DNA of 20,428 nt from JAHZFN01 sp965149945. Lineage in GTDB: Bacteria; Bacillota; Dehalobacteriia; UBA4068; UBA4997. The position numbers and the translations under genes are program-made. The notes beneath the pieces are model-generated. The model was given only the letters and a program-made list of their open reading frames with translations. It was not told the DNA's origin and made no database searches. This document shows, one piece after another, positions 8,315 to 15,780 of this stretch. Numbering within the stretch: position 1 is the first letter of the stretch; every line of letters begins with the position of its first letter. Location of the stretch: assembly GCA_965149945.1 (NCBI GenBank), contig CBCTTQ010000033.1, positions 1 to 20,428 on the forward strand, read 5' to 3'.

Positions 8315-11300
8315 ATGACAGTTTTTCATATTAATATAAACGGCAAAGAGATTCAGGCTTTGGCCGGTCAGACCATTTTGCAAGCCGCGGAAGCCAACCA
8401 GATTCATATTCCGACGCTTTGCTACGATGAAAGAACAAAAATCTACGGCGCCTGCGGTCTTTGTCTGGTGGAAGTGGAAGGCGCGCCGAAGTTGTTGCGA
8501 GCCTGTTCTACGCAGATTAGCGATGGAATGATTATTCAAACGGAAAGCCCCCGGGTGCGTCATTGTCGAAAAATCGCCCTGGAGTTGTTGCTTTCCAATC
8601 ATAAAGGAGACTGTAAGGCGCCTTGTCATGAAGCCTGTCCCGGAGAAACTGATTGTCAAGGGTACGTGGGCCTGATTGCCAACGGCTATTTTGAAGAAGC
8701 CATCGCCTTGATTAAAGAAAGCTATCCGCTGCCGGCCTCCATTGGTAGAGTGTGTCCTCATCCTTGCGAAGATAAATGTCGGCGAAAAAAGGTGGATGAT
8801 CCCATTGCGATTGCTTGGTTGAAACAGTTCGCGGCGGATATGGATTTGGCCAGCGGCGATCCGTTTATGCCGGAACTGGCGCCGTCCACAGGAAAGAAAG
8901 TCGCTGTAATCGGCGGAGGACCGGCAGGATTGACCTTTGCCTATTTTATGGCTAAAAACGGTCACAGAGCTACTATTTACGAAATGATGCCCAAAGCAGG
9001 CGGTATGCTGCGCTACGGAATCCCTGAATATCGCTTGCCAAAGGCGGTGTTGGATGACGAAATCCACTTGATTGAAAAAATGGGGGTGGAAATCCGCACC
9101 AATGTGAAAATTGGTAAAGACATCAGCTTTGGAGAATTAAAAAAGAACTACGATGCTGTGTATATTGCCATTGGTGCTTGGACTAGTTCCAGTATGCGTT
9201 GTCAAGGCGAAGAAATGGAAGGAGTTATCGGCGGGATTGAATTTTTGGGAGATGTCGCCCGAAACCGCTATGTCAACATCGGCAAACGGGTTGCGGTTGT
9301 CGGTGGCGGCAACACTGCTATGGACGCCTGTCGTACGGCGGTTCGTTTAGGAGCGGAAGAAGTCTATTTGCTGTATCGTCGGACGGAAAAAGAGATGCCC
9401 GCCGATCAAGTGGAAATCAAAGAAGCCAAAGAAGAAGGCGTTATGTTTAAATTCCTGGTAGCGCCGACGGAAGTAATTGGTGAAAATGGTCGTATGACCG
9501 CTTTGAAACTGCAAAAAATGGAATTGGGAGAACCGGATGCCAGTGGTCGCCGTCGTCCTGTTCCCATCGAAGGAGAAACAGAAGTTTTGGAATTGGATAC
9601 CATTATTTCGGCGATCGGACAAAAAGTAGTGCCGTTTCCCATCGCCGAAGAAGACGGCGTGTTGGAAATGACCAAATGGAACACCATTATTGCCGACGAA
9701 AAATCTTTCCAGACTTCTATCCCCGGTGTTTTTGCTGGCGGAGACAGTATCAACAACGGTCCCGGTATCGCTATCCAGGCCATCGGTCATGCTAAAAAAG
9801 CCGCTCGGGTGGTAGACAGCTATTTGAATGGAGAATTGATTCCCTATGAAAAACCTTTTTTGTCTTTGACCGGGGAAAAAGACGATGCTTATTACGCGAA
9901 CATTGAAAAACAGCCTCGTCAAAAAATGGAACATTTGACGCCGGCGGAACGGAAGCACAATTTCAAAGAAATTGTAAAAGGTTATGACATCAGTCAAGCT
10001 ATTGATGAGGCCGGCCGTTGCTTAGAATGTGGTTGCGCCGATGTTTATGAATGTAAATTGCTGGCCTATGCGCAGCAGTATGACGTTCATCCGGAACGCT
10101 TGGCGGGAGAAATGAAAGAAAATTCCATTGATGAACAGCATCCCTATATTTTACGGGATTACAATAAATGTATTCTATGCGGACTTTGCGTGAGAATTTG
10201 TGATGAAGTTCTCGGAAACAGCGCATTGGGTTTGTTGGATCGCGGATTTGATTCTACGGTGGAAGCGGATTTTGGCGTGAATCTGGTGGACAGTCGCTGC
10301 ATCAGCTGTGGGCAGTGCGTTGCTGTGTGTCCTACCGGGGCTTTAACGGAAAAACAACCTGAAAGCAAAACGGTTCCTTTGAAAACCGTTCCCCATGACA
10401 GCGTCTGCAACTACTGCGGTGCGGGCTGCCATTTGCAAATCCATCAGCACGGTTCTATGCCTGTAAAGGTAACGCCTACTGATAAAAATCAGATTTGTCC
10501 CAGCGGCCGCTTCGGGTATCAATATACCATGAGCAATTACGATTTGAGTTATCCCATGATTCGGGAAGGAGAAGAATTGTTGCCTGCGACTTTTGAAACA
10601 GCTTATACACGAATTGTCAAAAGTATTCAGTCATTGCAGGCTGTTCATGGCAAAGAGTCCGTCGGTGTTGTAATTGGGGATAAACTTTCGACAGAAGAAA
10701 TTTATTTGGCTTATCATTTGGCCAAAGATATGATGGAAACTGATATGATTTACAGCGCCAATGCTACCAGCGGTGGTTTGGATGATGTCATCGGTTTTGA
10801 CGGTTCGACGGTGGATTACGACCAGATGCTGAATACAGATATGATTCTGTTAGTAGGTAGTGCCACCAGCATCCGTTACCACTATCCGATGATTGGTGCA
10901 AGAATTCTGCGTGCACAAAAGCAAAACGGTTTAAAATTGGCTGTAATCAGCAACGATGATACTCATTATGAACGTAATGCCGATTATCGGTTGAAACTGG
11001 GAAATGATGTTGCGGTTTTGAAGCAATTGGTAGCTGCTTTGCATGAAGTGAATCCGGTAACGGATCCTGCTTTTGCCGCTGATATCGAACAGGTTTATGT
11101 GAATGAAGAGGTTCGCTATTTCGCTAAATGTCTGCGAGAAGTGAAACATGCTGTTATCGTATTTGACCGAGGTCGTGTGACCAAAGAAGCCGCTCAGCTA
11201 TTGGCGATGATCGCGGTAATGAGTGGTCATATCGGTTCTCCGCGTAATGGTATTATGCAGATTCGCCCCAGAGCTAATACCCAGTCTTTAGTGGATATCG

Positions 11301-11851
11301 GCGTGAAAAAGGATATGGATGTGCTGAAAGAGGATATTCGAAATCAGAAAATCAAAGGATTACTGTTCTTCGGACACGATTTGGATGAAGAGGCTATTGG
11401 TAATTTGGATTTCTTGATGGTGGCGGATACCATGCTGACTCATATTATGCCTTATGCCGATGTAGTCTTGCCGTTGGGCGGTTTTGGCTCGGTGGAAGGT
11501 TCTTTCATCAATTCCGAATGTAAAGTGCATAAAATCAAATCTACCATTGCGACTGCCATCGGTCGTGAAAATTGGCAAACAATTTTGGGTTTGGTTAACA
11601 AATTTGATAATAAAGAGGAATTTAAAACCATTGAAGATGTTCGTTTGAGCATTGCGAGAGATCATCCTGCTTATAAACCGGCATTGATGGATGATGAAGC
11701 GGTGTTGGACCATGTTTTAGGCGAATTCCACTATCCTATTGTTCCTACCCATGCGGATCTTGACCATGTAATCATGGTCAATGAAATGGCTTTGGAAACT
11801 TGGATCAAAGCCAGAAATCATTATAAAATTAATAAAGGTGTAAAATCATGA
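8315..11851 (+). CDS. stnC: Large fused subunit: [2Fe-2S] + GltD/NfnB-like flavin + ferredoxin + molybdopterin-oxidoreductase-like domains
   Basis: The protein has 1178 residues. Order: plant-type [2Fe-2S] domain (C36, C47, C50, C64); Cys-rich segment C100-C114 and the GltD N-terminal cluster motif (C147, C151, C155); FAD site GGGPAG at 200-205; NAD(P)-binding GGGNTAMD at 330-337; AGGD FAD motif near 470; 2[4Fe-4S] ferredoxin (C619/622/625/629 and C662/665/668/672); then a formate-dehydrogenase/NuoG-like domain with C698, C701, C705 and C728. I see no Cys or Sec at the expected molybdenum-ligand place, and the C-terminal dinucleotide-binding domain appears absent. It is therefore probably an electron conduit rather than a formate dehydrogenase. 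The NfnB-like part would handle NADPH. AGGAG sits at 8301-8305. The stop overlaps the ispA start (ATGA). Confidence 0.83.
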   Translation: MTVFHININGKEIQALAGQTILQAAEANQIHIPTLCYDERTKIYGACGLCLVEVEGAPKLLRACSTQISDGMIIQTESPRVRHCRKIALELLLSNHKGDCKAPCHEACPGETDCQGYVGLIANGYFEEAIALIKESYPLPASIGRVCPHPCEDKCRRKKVDDPIAIAWLKQFAADMDLASGDPFMPELAPSTGKKVAVIGGGPAGLTFAYFMAKNGHRATIYEMMPKAGGMLRYGIPEYRLPKAVLDDEIHLIEKMGVEIRTNVKIGKDISFGELKKNYDAVYIAIGAWTSSSMRCQGEEMEGVIGGIEFLGDVARNRYVNIGKRVAVVGGGNTAMDACRTAVRLGAEEVYLLYRRTEKEMPADQVEIKEAKEEGVMFKFLVAPTEVIGENGRMTALKLQKMELGEPDASGRRRPVPIEGETEVLELDTIISAIGQKVVPFPIAEEDGVLEMTKWNTIIADEKSFQTSIPGVFAGGDSINNGPGIAIQAIGHAKKAARVVDSYLNGELIPYEKPFLSLTGEKDDAYYANIEKQPRQKMEHLTPAERKHNFKEIVKGYDISQAIDEAGRCLECGCADVYECKLLAYAQQYDVHPERLAGEMKENSIDEQHPYILRDYNKCILCGLCVRICDEVLGNSALGLLDRGFDSTVEADFGVNLVDSRCISCGQCVAVCPTGALTEKQPESKTVPLKTVPHDSVCNYCGAGCHLQIHQHGSMPVKVTPTDKNQICPSGRFGYQYTMSNYDLSYPMIREGEELLPATFETAYTRIVKSIQSLQAVHGKESVGVVIGDKLSTEEIYLAYHLAKDMMETDMIYSANATSGGLDDVIGFDGSTVDYDQMLNTDMILLVGSATSIRYHYPMIGARILRAQKQNGLKLAVISNDDTHYERNADYRLKLGNDVAVLKQLVAALHEVNPVTDPAFAADIEQVYVNEEVRYFAKCLREVKHAVIVFDRGRVTKEAAQLLAMIAVMSGHIGSPRNGIMQIRPRANTQSLVDIGVKKDMDVLKEDIRNQKIKGLLFFGHDLDEEAIGNLDFLMVADTMLTHIMPYADVVLPLGGFGSVEGSFINSECKVHKIKSTIATAIGRENWQTILGLVNKFDNKEEFKTIEDVRLSIARDHPAYKPALMDDEAVLDHVLGEFHYPIVPTHADLDHVIMVNEMALETWIKARNHYKINKGVKS

Positions 11852-12741
11852 TTGCTGAATATTTACAGGAAAAGCAAGCCTTGGTGGAAACCGCTCTGAT
11901 GGGAGCGGTTTCCGGACAATATAAGGAAAAGGCTAAAATTCTCTGCGACGCGATGGAGTACAGTTTGCTGGCAGGCGGAAAACGTTTGCGTCCGGTGTTA
12001 TTTCTGACTACATTGGAAGCTTTCGGAAAAGAAATCGAAACTTATTTAGATTTTGCCTGTGGTTTGGAAATGATCCATACGTATTCTTTAATCCATGATG
12101 ATCTGCCTGCCATGGATAATGATGATCTACGGCGGGGCAAGCCCACGAGCCACAAAGTTTTCGGCGAAAATTTCGCGATTTTGGCGGGGGATGGGTTATT
12201 AACCCATAGTTTTGCCAAAATGTTGTCAGTGGCAGAAAATCTGCCAAAAGATGATCTTCCTGCTTTGTTGGCGGCTGTGCGGGAAGTCAGTTTTTCTGCC
12301 GGACTTTCCGGAATGGTTACCGGCCAGGCTTTGGATATCAGCGCTGAAGGAAAAGTTATCTCTTTGGATGATTTGCGAGAGATCCATCGGTATAAAACAG
12401 GGGCGCTGTTTGCTTGTGCGGTAGTCTCCGGGGGAATTTTGGGCGGTGCCAATGAAGAGGAGTTGCAGGCGCTGCGCTATTTTTCTGACGCTTTCGGTGT
12501 GGCGTTTCAGATTGTTGATGATATTTTGGATGTGGTAGGGGATGAAGAAAAACTGGGAAAACCGATCGGCAGCGATGCCAAGAATCAGAAACCGACCTAT
12601 CCGTATTTTCTGGGATTAAACGGAGCGCGTTCTGCAGCTAAAACGGCTACCGAACGGGCAATGGCTGCCTTGGCGCCCTTGGGAGAGCGGGGCGAAAAAT
12701 TAAAGTCGCTGACTGGATATTTGTTAGAAAGGGATTATTAA
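11848..12741 (+). CDS. ispA: Polyprenyl (farnesyl/geranyl) diphosphate synthase
   Basis: The protein has 297 residues, normal for bacterial short-chain trans-prenyltransferases. It shows GGKRLRP near residues 43-49, the first Asp-rich motif DDLPAMDNDDLRRGKPT, a GQALD motif, the lysine of YKTGALF, and the second Asp-rich motif DDILD. IspA condenses isopentenyl and dimethylallyl diphosphates to farnesyl diphosphate for quinone, undecaprenyl and other isoprenoids. The ATG overlaps the stnC stop as ATGA, so its translation is probably coupled to the redox operon. In many Bacillota ispA follows xseA and xseB and precedes dxs; none of these is present here. Confidence 0.92.
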   Translation: MIAEYLQEKQALVETALMGAVSGQYKEKAKILCDAMEYSLLAGGKRLRPVLFLTTLEAFGKEIETYLDFACGLEMIHTYSLIHDDLPAMDNDDLRRGKPTSHKVFGENFAILAGDGLLTHSFAKMLSVAENLPKDDLPALLAAVREVSFSAGLSGMVTGQALDISAEGKVISLDDLREIHRYKTGALFACAVVSGGILGGANEEELQALRYFSDAFGVAFQIVDDILDVVGDEEKLGKPIGSDAKNQKPTYPYFLGLNGARSAAKTATERAMAALAPLGERGEKLKSLTGYLLERDY

Positions 12742-12989
12742 GATTGCGGTCTTGGTTTGCTGATTGTTTTCATCTTCTTCTCTTTCATCGTTTCGTGCTT
12801 ATCGGAAATTTTTTAGAGACACTCATAAAGAAATGGAAACTGTGAAGGGATTCAGATGCGGACTAAAGAAAACTGTAGGGTTAGCAGACATAGACGTTCC
12901 TTTAAACAGCATTGAGAAAAAAAGTTTGAGAATTGGTTTTCTTACAGTGATCAAAAGTGCATAAAACCACAGCTAAAAGAATGAGTAAA
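12742..12989. other. Intergenic stretch after ispA with no recognised gene
   Basis: These 248 bases contain no open frame with a credible start, ribosome site or family motif. A 66-codon frame at 12764-12964 begins without a ribosome site and its product looks random. The stretch ends at a strong hairpin terminator. It may be an untranslated trailer or a decayed sequence. Confidence 0.5.
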
Positions 12990-13030
12990 AAAGAAACAGC
13001 ATCCGGTTTTTTCAGATGCTGTTTCTTTTG
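12990..13030 (+). terminator. Bidirectional terminator between ispA and the APC permease
   Basis: AAAGAAACAGCATC (12990-13003) pairs perfectly with GATGCTGTTTCTTT (13015-13028) across an 11-base loop. T residues follow on the plus strand, and the A run at 12985-12992 provides T residues on the minus strand. It can stop both ispA transcription and the converging permease transcript. Confidence 0.88.
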
Positions 13031-13052
13031 CTGTTTTAGTAATATCCCAGAT

Positions 13053-13102
13053 ACAATAAACAGGTGACCGGCAACTGCAAAATTGGGACACCTGTTTATT
13101 GT
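13053..13102. repeat. Perfect 14-base inverted repeat between converging genes
   Basis: ACAATAAACAGGTG (13053-13066) and CACCTGTTTATTGT (13089-13102) are exact reverse complements separated by 22 bases. The element lies 49 bases downstream of the minus-strand permease stop. No T run follows it on either strand, so it is not a typical intrinsic terminator. It could protect the permease mRNA 3' end, act with the terminator next to it, or be a mobile-element scar. Confidence 0.7.
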
Positions 13103-13150
13103 TTAGGGTTTATAAGTAACTATGGAGATACTTATCAAGATAAATATGTT

Positions 13151-14599
13151 TTATTTGCCGATTTCGGAAGTTTTCAGGTCTTCTTTCAGTTTTTCCAGCG
13201 GCACGGTTTCGAAGAAGCCTTTCTTCATAACGCCTTTTACCCAGAACAGGGACCACAGGAACGAAGCGACCAGTACAATTCCGGCAAACATAAAGATGAT
13301 GACAGAACCGCTCATAAAGGCTTCGGTACCTTCAGAAGGCCAACCCCAGAGGATTGTGGTCCAACCATCGGGCCAAATGTAAATGATGGTGAAGAGGATA
13401 CCGATGATACCAACAACAGGCATGAAAGCGCCGCCGGGTACTTTGAACGTTCTATGAATATCCGGATATTTTTTGCGGAGAATCAATACGTCCAAGTGTG
13501 CTACGGTGTAGCAGAGCAACCAGCCGATACATCCGGAAGTTACGAAAGTATTAACCAGGGATACGGCGTTGGTGTTGCCATGGAAGCAAGCGATCAAAGC
13601 GGAGGTAATGAACCATACCAAGATTACGCCCCAGAAAGGAGAGCCGAGACGGTTCAATTTACCAAAGGCTTTCGGGAACTGACCTTCATGCGCCATACCG
13701 AAGAGCATACGAGGAACTGCCGCCAGGTAGGTATTCAGAGTGGAGGCGGTAGCCATCAGGGAGATGATACCGATCCAAATTTCACCGGGACGGCCCAAAA
13801 CAGCGGAAGCAACGCGAACGTGGGGTGTACCTCCGGAATACAGGGTTTCCATATCTACATATTTCAATGCACAAAGACCGAACAGCGCGTCTGAAATGAA
13901 GATACATACCAGTGCGGTAACCATTGCCAGCGGGATGAATTTTTTCGGGTTTTCAATTTCTTCGGCCAACGGGCAAACAAATTCCAACCCGATGAACAGC
14001 CAGAAAGAGAAACCGAGCAACATCAACGGACCGCCGCCGGCAGTCAGATCAAAGCCCCACTGAGGATTGATGGCGGGTTCGTTGCCCAGACCCAGCAAAC
14101 CGACGAGGGAGAGGATGACCATGGAACCAACCATAACACTGGTGAAGAATACCTGCGCGTAAGCGTAGGATTTTACCGAACGCAAGTTAATCGCGCCGAG
14201 GATCAGCATTACGATCAGCGCCCAAATCCAGCCATCGATACCCAAACCGGGCAGCAGATAGGTGGAAATTACATCCCCTGCAACAAAGGATTCGGCAGAG
14301 TTGGTCAGAATGGATACGGAGAAATAACCGTTCAATACAGCCATGATACCAACCCCATAACCTATAGCGGGCAGGGTGTAGTGGTTGATCCCACCGGCGG
14401 CCGGCAGGATCCCGGACAATTCCGCAAAGGAGAAAGCAACACATAAGTTCAGGAACGCGGCGATTACCATAGAAATCAGGAATGCCGTACCGCCGCCGCC
14501 GAAACCTTCGCCCATCAAGGTCAAGGCCGAAGAGGATACAACGATCCCGATGGCTGTTGCCACACATGGGATAAACCCAATTTTTTTAGTAGCTGCCAT
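13151..14599 (-). CDS. APC-superfamily amino acid permease
   Basis: The protein has 482 residues and about 12 predicted membrane helices from near residue 10 to 455. The first helix has GIVVSSSALTLMGEG, where APC transporters bind the substrate backbone through an unwound helix. FSFAELSGILPAAGG in helix 2 to loop 2 and LAEEIENPKKFIP in the central loop are also typical of the APC superfamily. It is a secondary transporter or exchanger in the cytoplasmic membrane; the substrate cannot be read from the sequence. CACCTCC at 14607-14613 (GGAGGTG on the minus strand) fixes the start. It is divergent from a MerR-family gene and has a MerR-type promoter. Confidence 0.88.
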   Translation of the reverse strand: MAATKKIGFIPCVATAIGIVVSSSALTLMGEGFGGGGTAFLISMVIAAFLNLCVAFSFAELSGILPAAGGINHYTLPAIGYGVGIMAVLNGYFSVSILTNSAESFVAGDVISTYLLPGLGIDGWIWALIVMLILGAINLRSVKSYAYAQVFFTSVMVGSMVILSLVGLLGLGNEPAINPQWGFDLTAGGGPLMLLGFSFWLFIGLEFVCPLAEEIENPKKFIPLAMVTALVCIFISDALFGLCALKYVDMETLYSGGTPHVRVASAVLGRPGEIWIGIISLMATASTLNTYLAAVPRMLFGMAHEGQFPKAFGKLNRLGSPFWGVILVWFITSALIACFHGNTNAVSLVNTFVTSGCIGWLLCYTVAHLDVLILRKKYPDIHRTFKVPGGAFMPVVGIIGILFTIIYIWPDGWTTILWGWPSEGTEAFMSGSVIIFMFAGIVLVASFLWSLFWVKGVMKKGFFETVPLEKLKEDLKTSEIGK

Positions 14600-14628
14600 A
14601 TAGAAGCACCTCCAAATAATATAAATTT

Positions 14629-14731
14629 ATAAGTTACTTCGCAATTTCCGGTGATTATCCAATTAAAATTTCCTCATCCCCATAGCTGATTCTTATAAAA
14701 ATTCTTTTCAGAATTGCGAAATAACTCTTAT
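14629..14731 (-). promoter_or_regulatory. Candidate structured leader of the APC permease mRNA
   Basis: AATTGCGAAATAACTCTTAT at 14712-14731 and ATAAGTTACTTCGCAATT at 14629-14646 are near-perfect reverse complements (one mismatch and one extra base), about 65 bases apart. On the minus strand the first arm starts almost exactly at the predicted transcription start, and the second ends 15 bases before the ribosome site. The RNA would form a long closing stem around an AU-rich core. I do not recognise a known riboswitch class. Paired operators in DNA are an alternative reading. Confidence 0.5.
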
Positions 14732-14737
14732 AGTGAT

Positions 14738-14768
14738 ATAATAAGCTATAGACTTACTCCATAGTCAA
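14738..14768 (-). promoter_or_regulatory. MerR-type promoter of the APC permease (19-base spacer)
   Basis: On the minus strand TTGACT (14763-14768) and TATTAT (14738-14743) are separated by 19 bases, the stretched spacing that MerR-family activators correct by twisting DNA. A dyad GACT-N8-AGTC (14751-14766) overlaps the -35 box and the spacer, where such operators lie. The predicted start is near 14731. The divergent MerR gene is the obvious candidate regulator, though it is interrupted. Confidence 0.7.
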
Positions 14769-14865
14769 GAAATTTTTGTGAAATTTTTGAAAAAATAGCA
14801 AAAATTCTGTCTTTTTTTTTAGAAGACGCGGAGGATTGTGATAAGGCAAAGGGGGGACGCGTCAG

Positions 14866-15687
14866 ATGGAGCGGTATTTTTCCGCCGGAGAATTTGCAAA
14901 ATTGACTCGTGTAAAAAAGGATACGATTTTTTATTATGATAAAATTGGGTTGCTGAAACCGGATTTTGTCAATGAGAAAGGTTATCGGTATTATTCAAAT
15001 AAAAAATATTGGCAAATGCTCCAGGTGAAGGCATTGCGAGATAGCGGTTGTTCGCTGGAAGAAATTAAAAATTGTCAATGCGACGCGAAGGAAATTTATC
15101 ATCATCCGCAAAAAAGAATAGAAGAATTGCGCTGTCAAATTGCCGCTTTGGAGTTTGCTCTGCAGTGCCAGAAGACCTATCTTGGTATTTATGAATATCT
15201 GGAAAAAAACAATTACGAGCAATTTATTTTGCGAGATAGGGAAGAAGAGTTTTTTCTATGTACGCCTATTTGTTGGGATGATGAAGAGGATGATGCTTTT
15301 GTAAATCTTATTCTTGAATATAACAAACATTTAGACCATTTTCAGAAATTAAATCTTCCTTATTCTTATTTAGAGGGGATCTGTACTTTTTTCTCTGACT
15401 GTGATGAGTTGAAAAATCCTCCGCTCCTAATAACCAAAGTTTTTCAGCGGGGGGATGGTGATGATTTTTTGACCAAACCGGGAGGCCGCTATCTCAGTTT
15501 GATCCATAAGGGAAGATGGCAAGATGAACGGCAGGATTATCAAGTTATCGAATGATTTCAACAATATATGCTTGAGCAGGGATTGTCTGCCGCGGATGAC
15601 CGTTTCTATTGTTTTGAGTTGTTAAATTATGTGGAAGACCCTGAATCGCCGGAGTTTGTTTATAATTATGAAATTAGAGTCAAATAG
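14866..15687 (+). pseudogene. MerR-family regulator with GyrI-like effector domain, interrupted by in-frame TGA
   Basis: The ATG at 14866 follows AAGGGGGG. The N-terminus is a MerR winged helix: YFSAGEFAKLTRVKKDTIFY, GLLKPDF, KGYRYYS and LRDSGCSLEEI. A coiled-coil linker (about residues 80-115) and a GyrI-like domain follow. TGA at 15553-15555 stops the frame after 229 residues, right after RWQDERQDYQVIE. The same frame then stays open for 43 more codons to TAG at 15685-15687. These encode the expected end of a GyrI-like domain (FQQYMLEQGLSAADDRFYCF ... PEFVYNYEIRVK). The intact protein would have 273 residues. Either a recent nonsense mutation, a sequencing error, or a truncated form that still binds DNA would fit. 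Confidence 0.8.
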
Positions 15688-15780
15688 TGGTTTGTTACAA
15701 AAAAGGTACTGCATAAAGTTTACAGATAAAGGAAATTCTTTTGATACAAAAAGTAAAAATTCAGAGAAAGCAGGGAAATC

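Noticed and set aside
8291..9067. A 258-codon open frame on the minus strand opposite stnC.
   Set aside because: It is fully antisense to well-supported conserved domains. The same applies to the long frames at 512-1159 (minus) opposite spoIIIAF/AG and at 13064-13894 (plus) opposite the APC permease.
8315..11851. Annotation of the large subunit as formate dehydrogenase alpha subunit or NuoG.
   Set aside because: The embedded GltD/NfnB-like flavin domain and the missing Cys/Sec ligand argue for a Stn-type transhydrogenase subunit.
12764..12964. A 66-codon frame after ispA.
   Set aside because: It has no ribosome site and no recognisable motif; other frames here are equally uninformative.
15553..15555. 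TGA in the MerR gene read as selenocysteine.
   Set aside because: I see no convincing SECIS-like hairpin directly downstream, and a selenocysteine at this place in a GyrI-like domain has no known role.
15693..15760. Possible promoter boxes upstream of xdhC (TTGTTA with TAAAGT, or TTTACA with a TGATAC-like box).
   Set aside because: The -10 matches are poor and several registers are equally possible, so no promoter is called.
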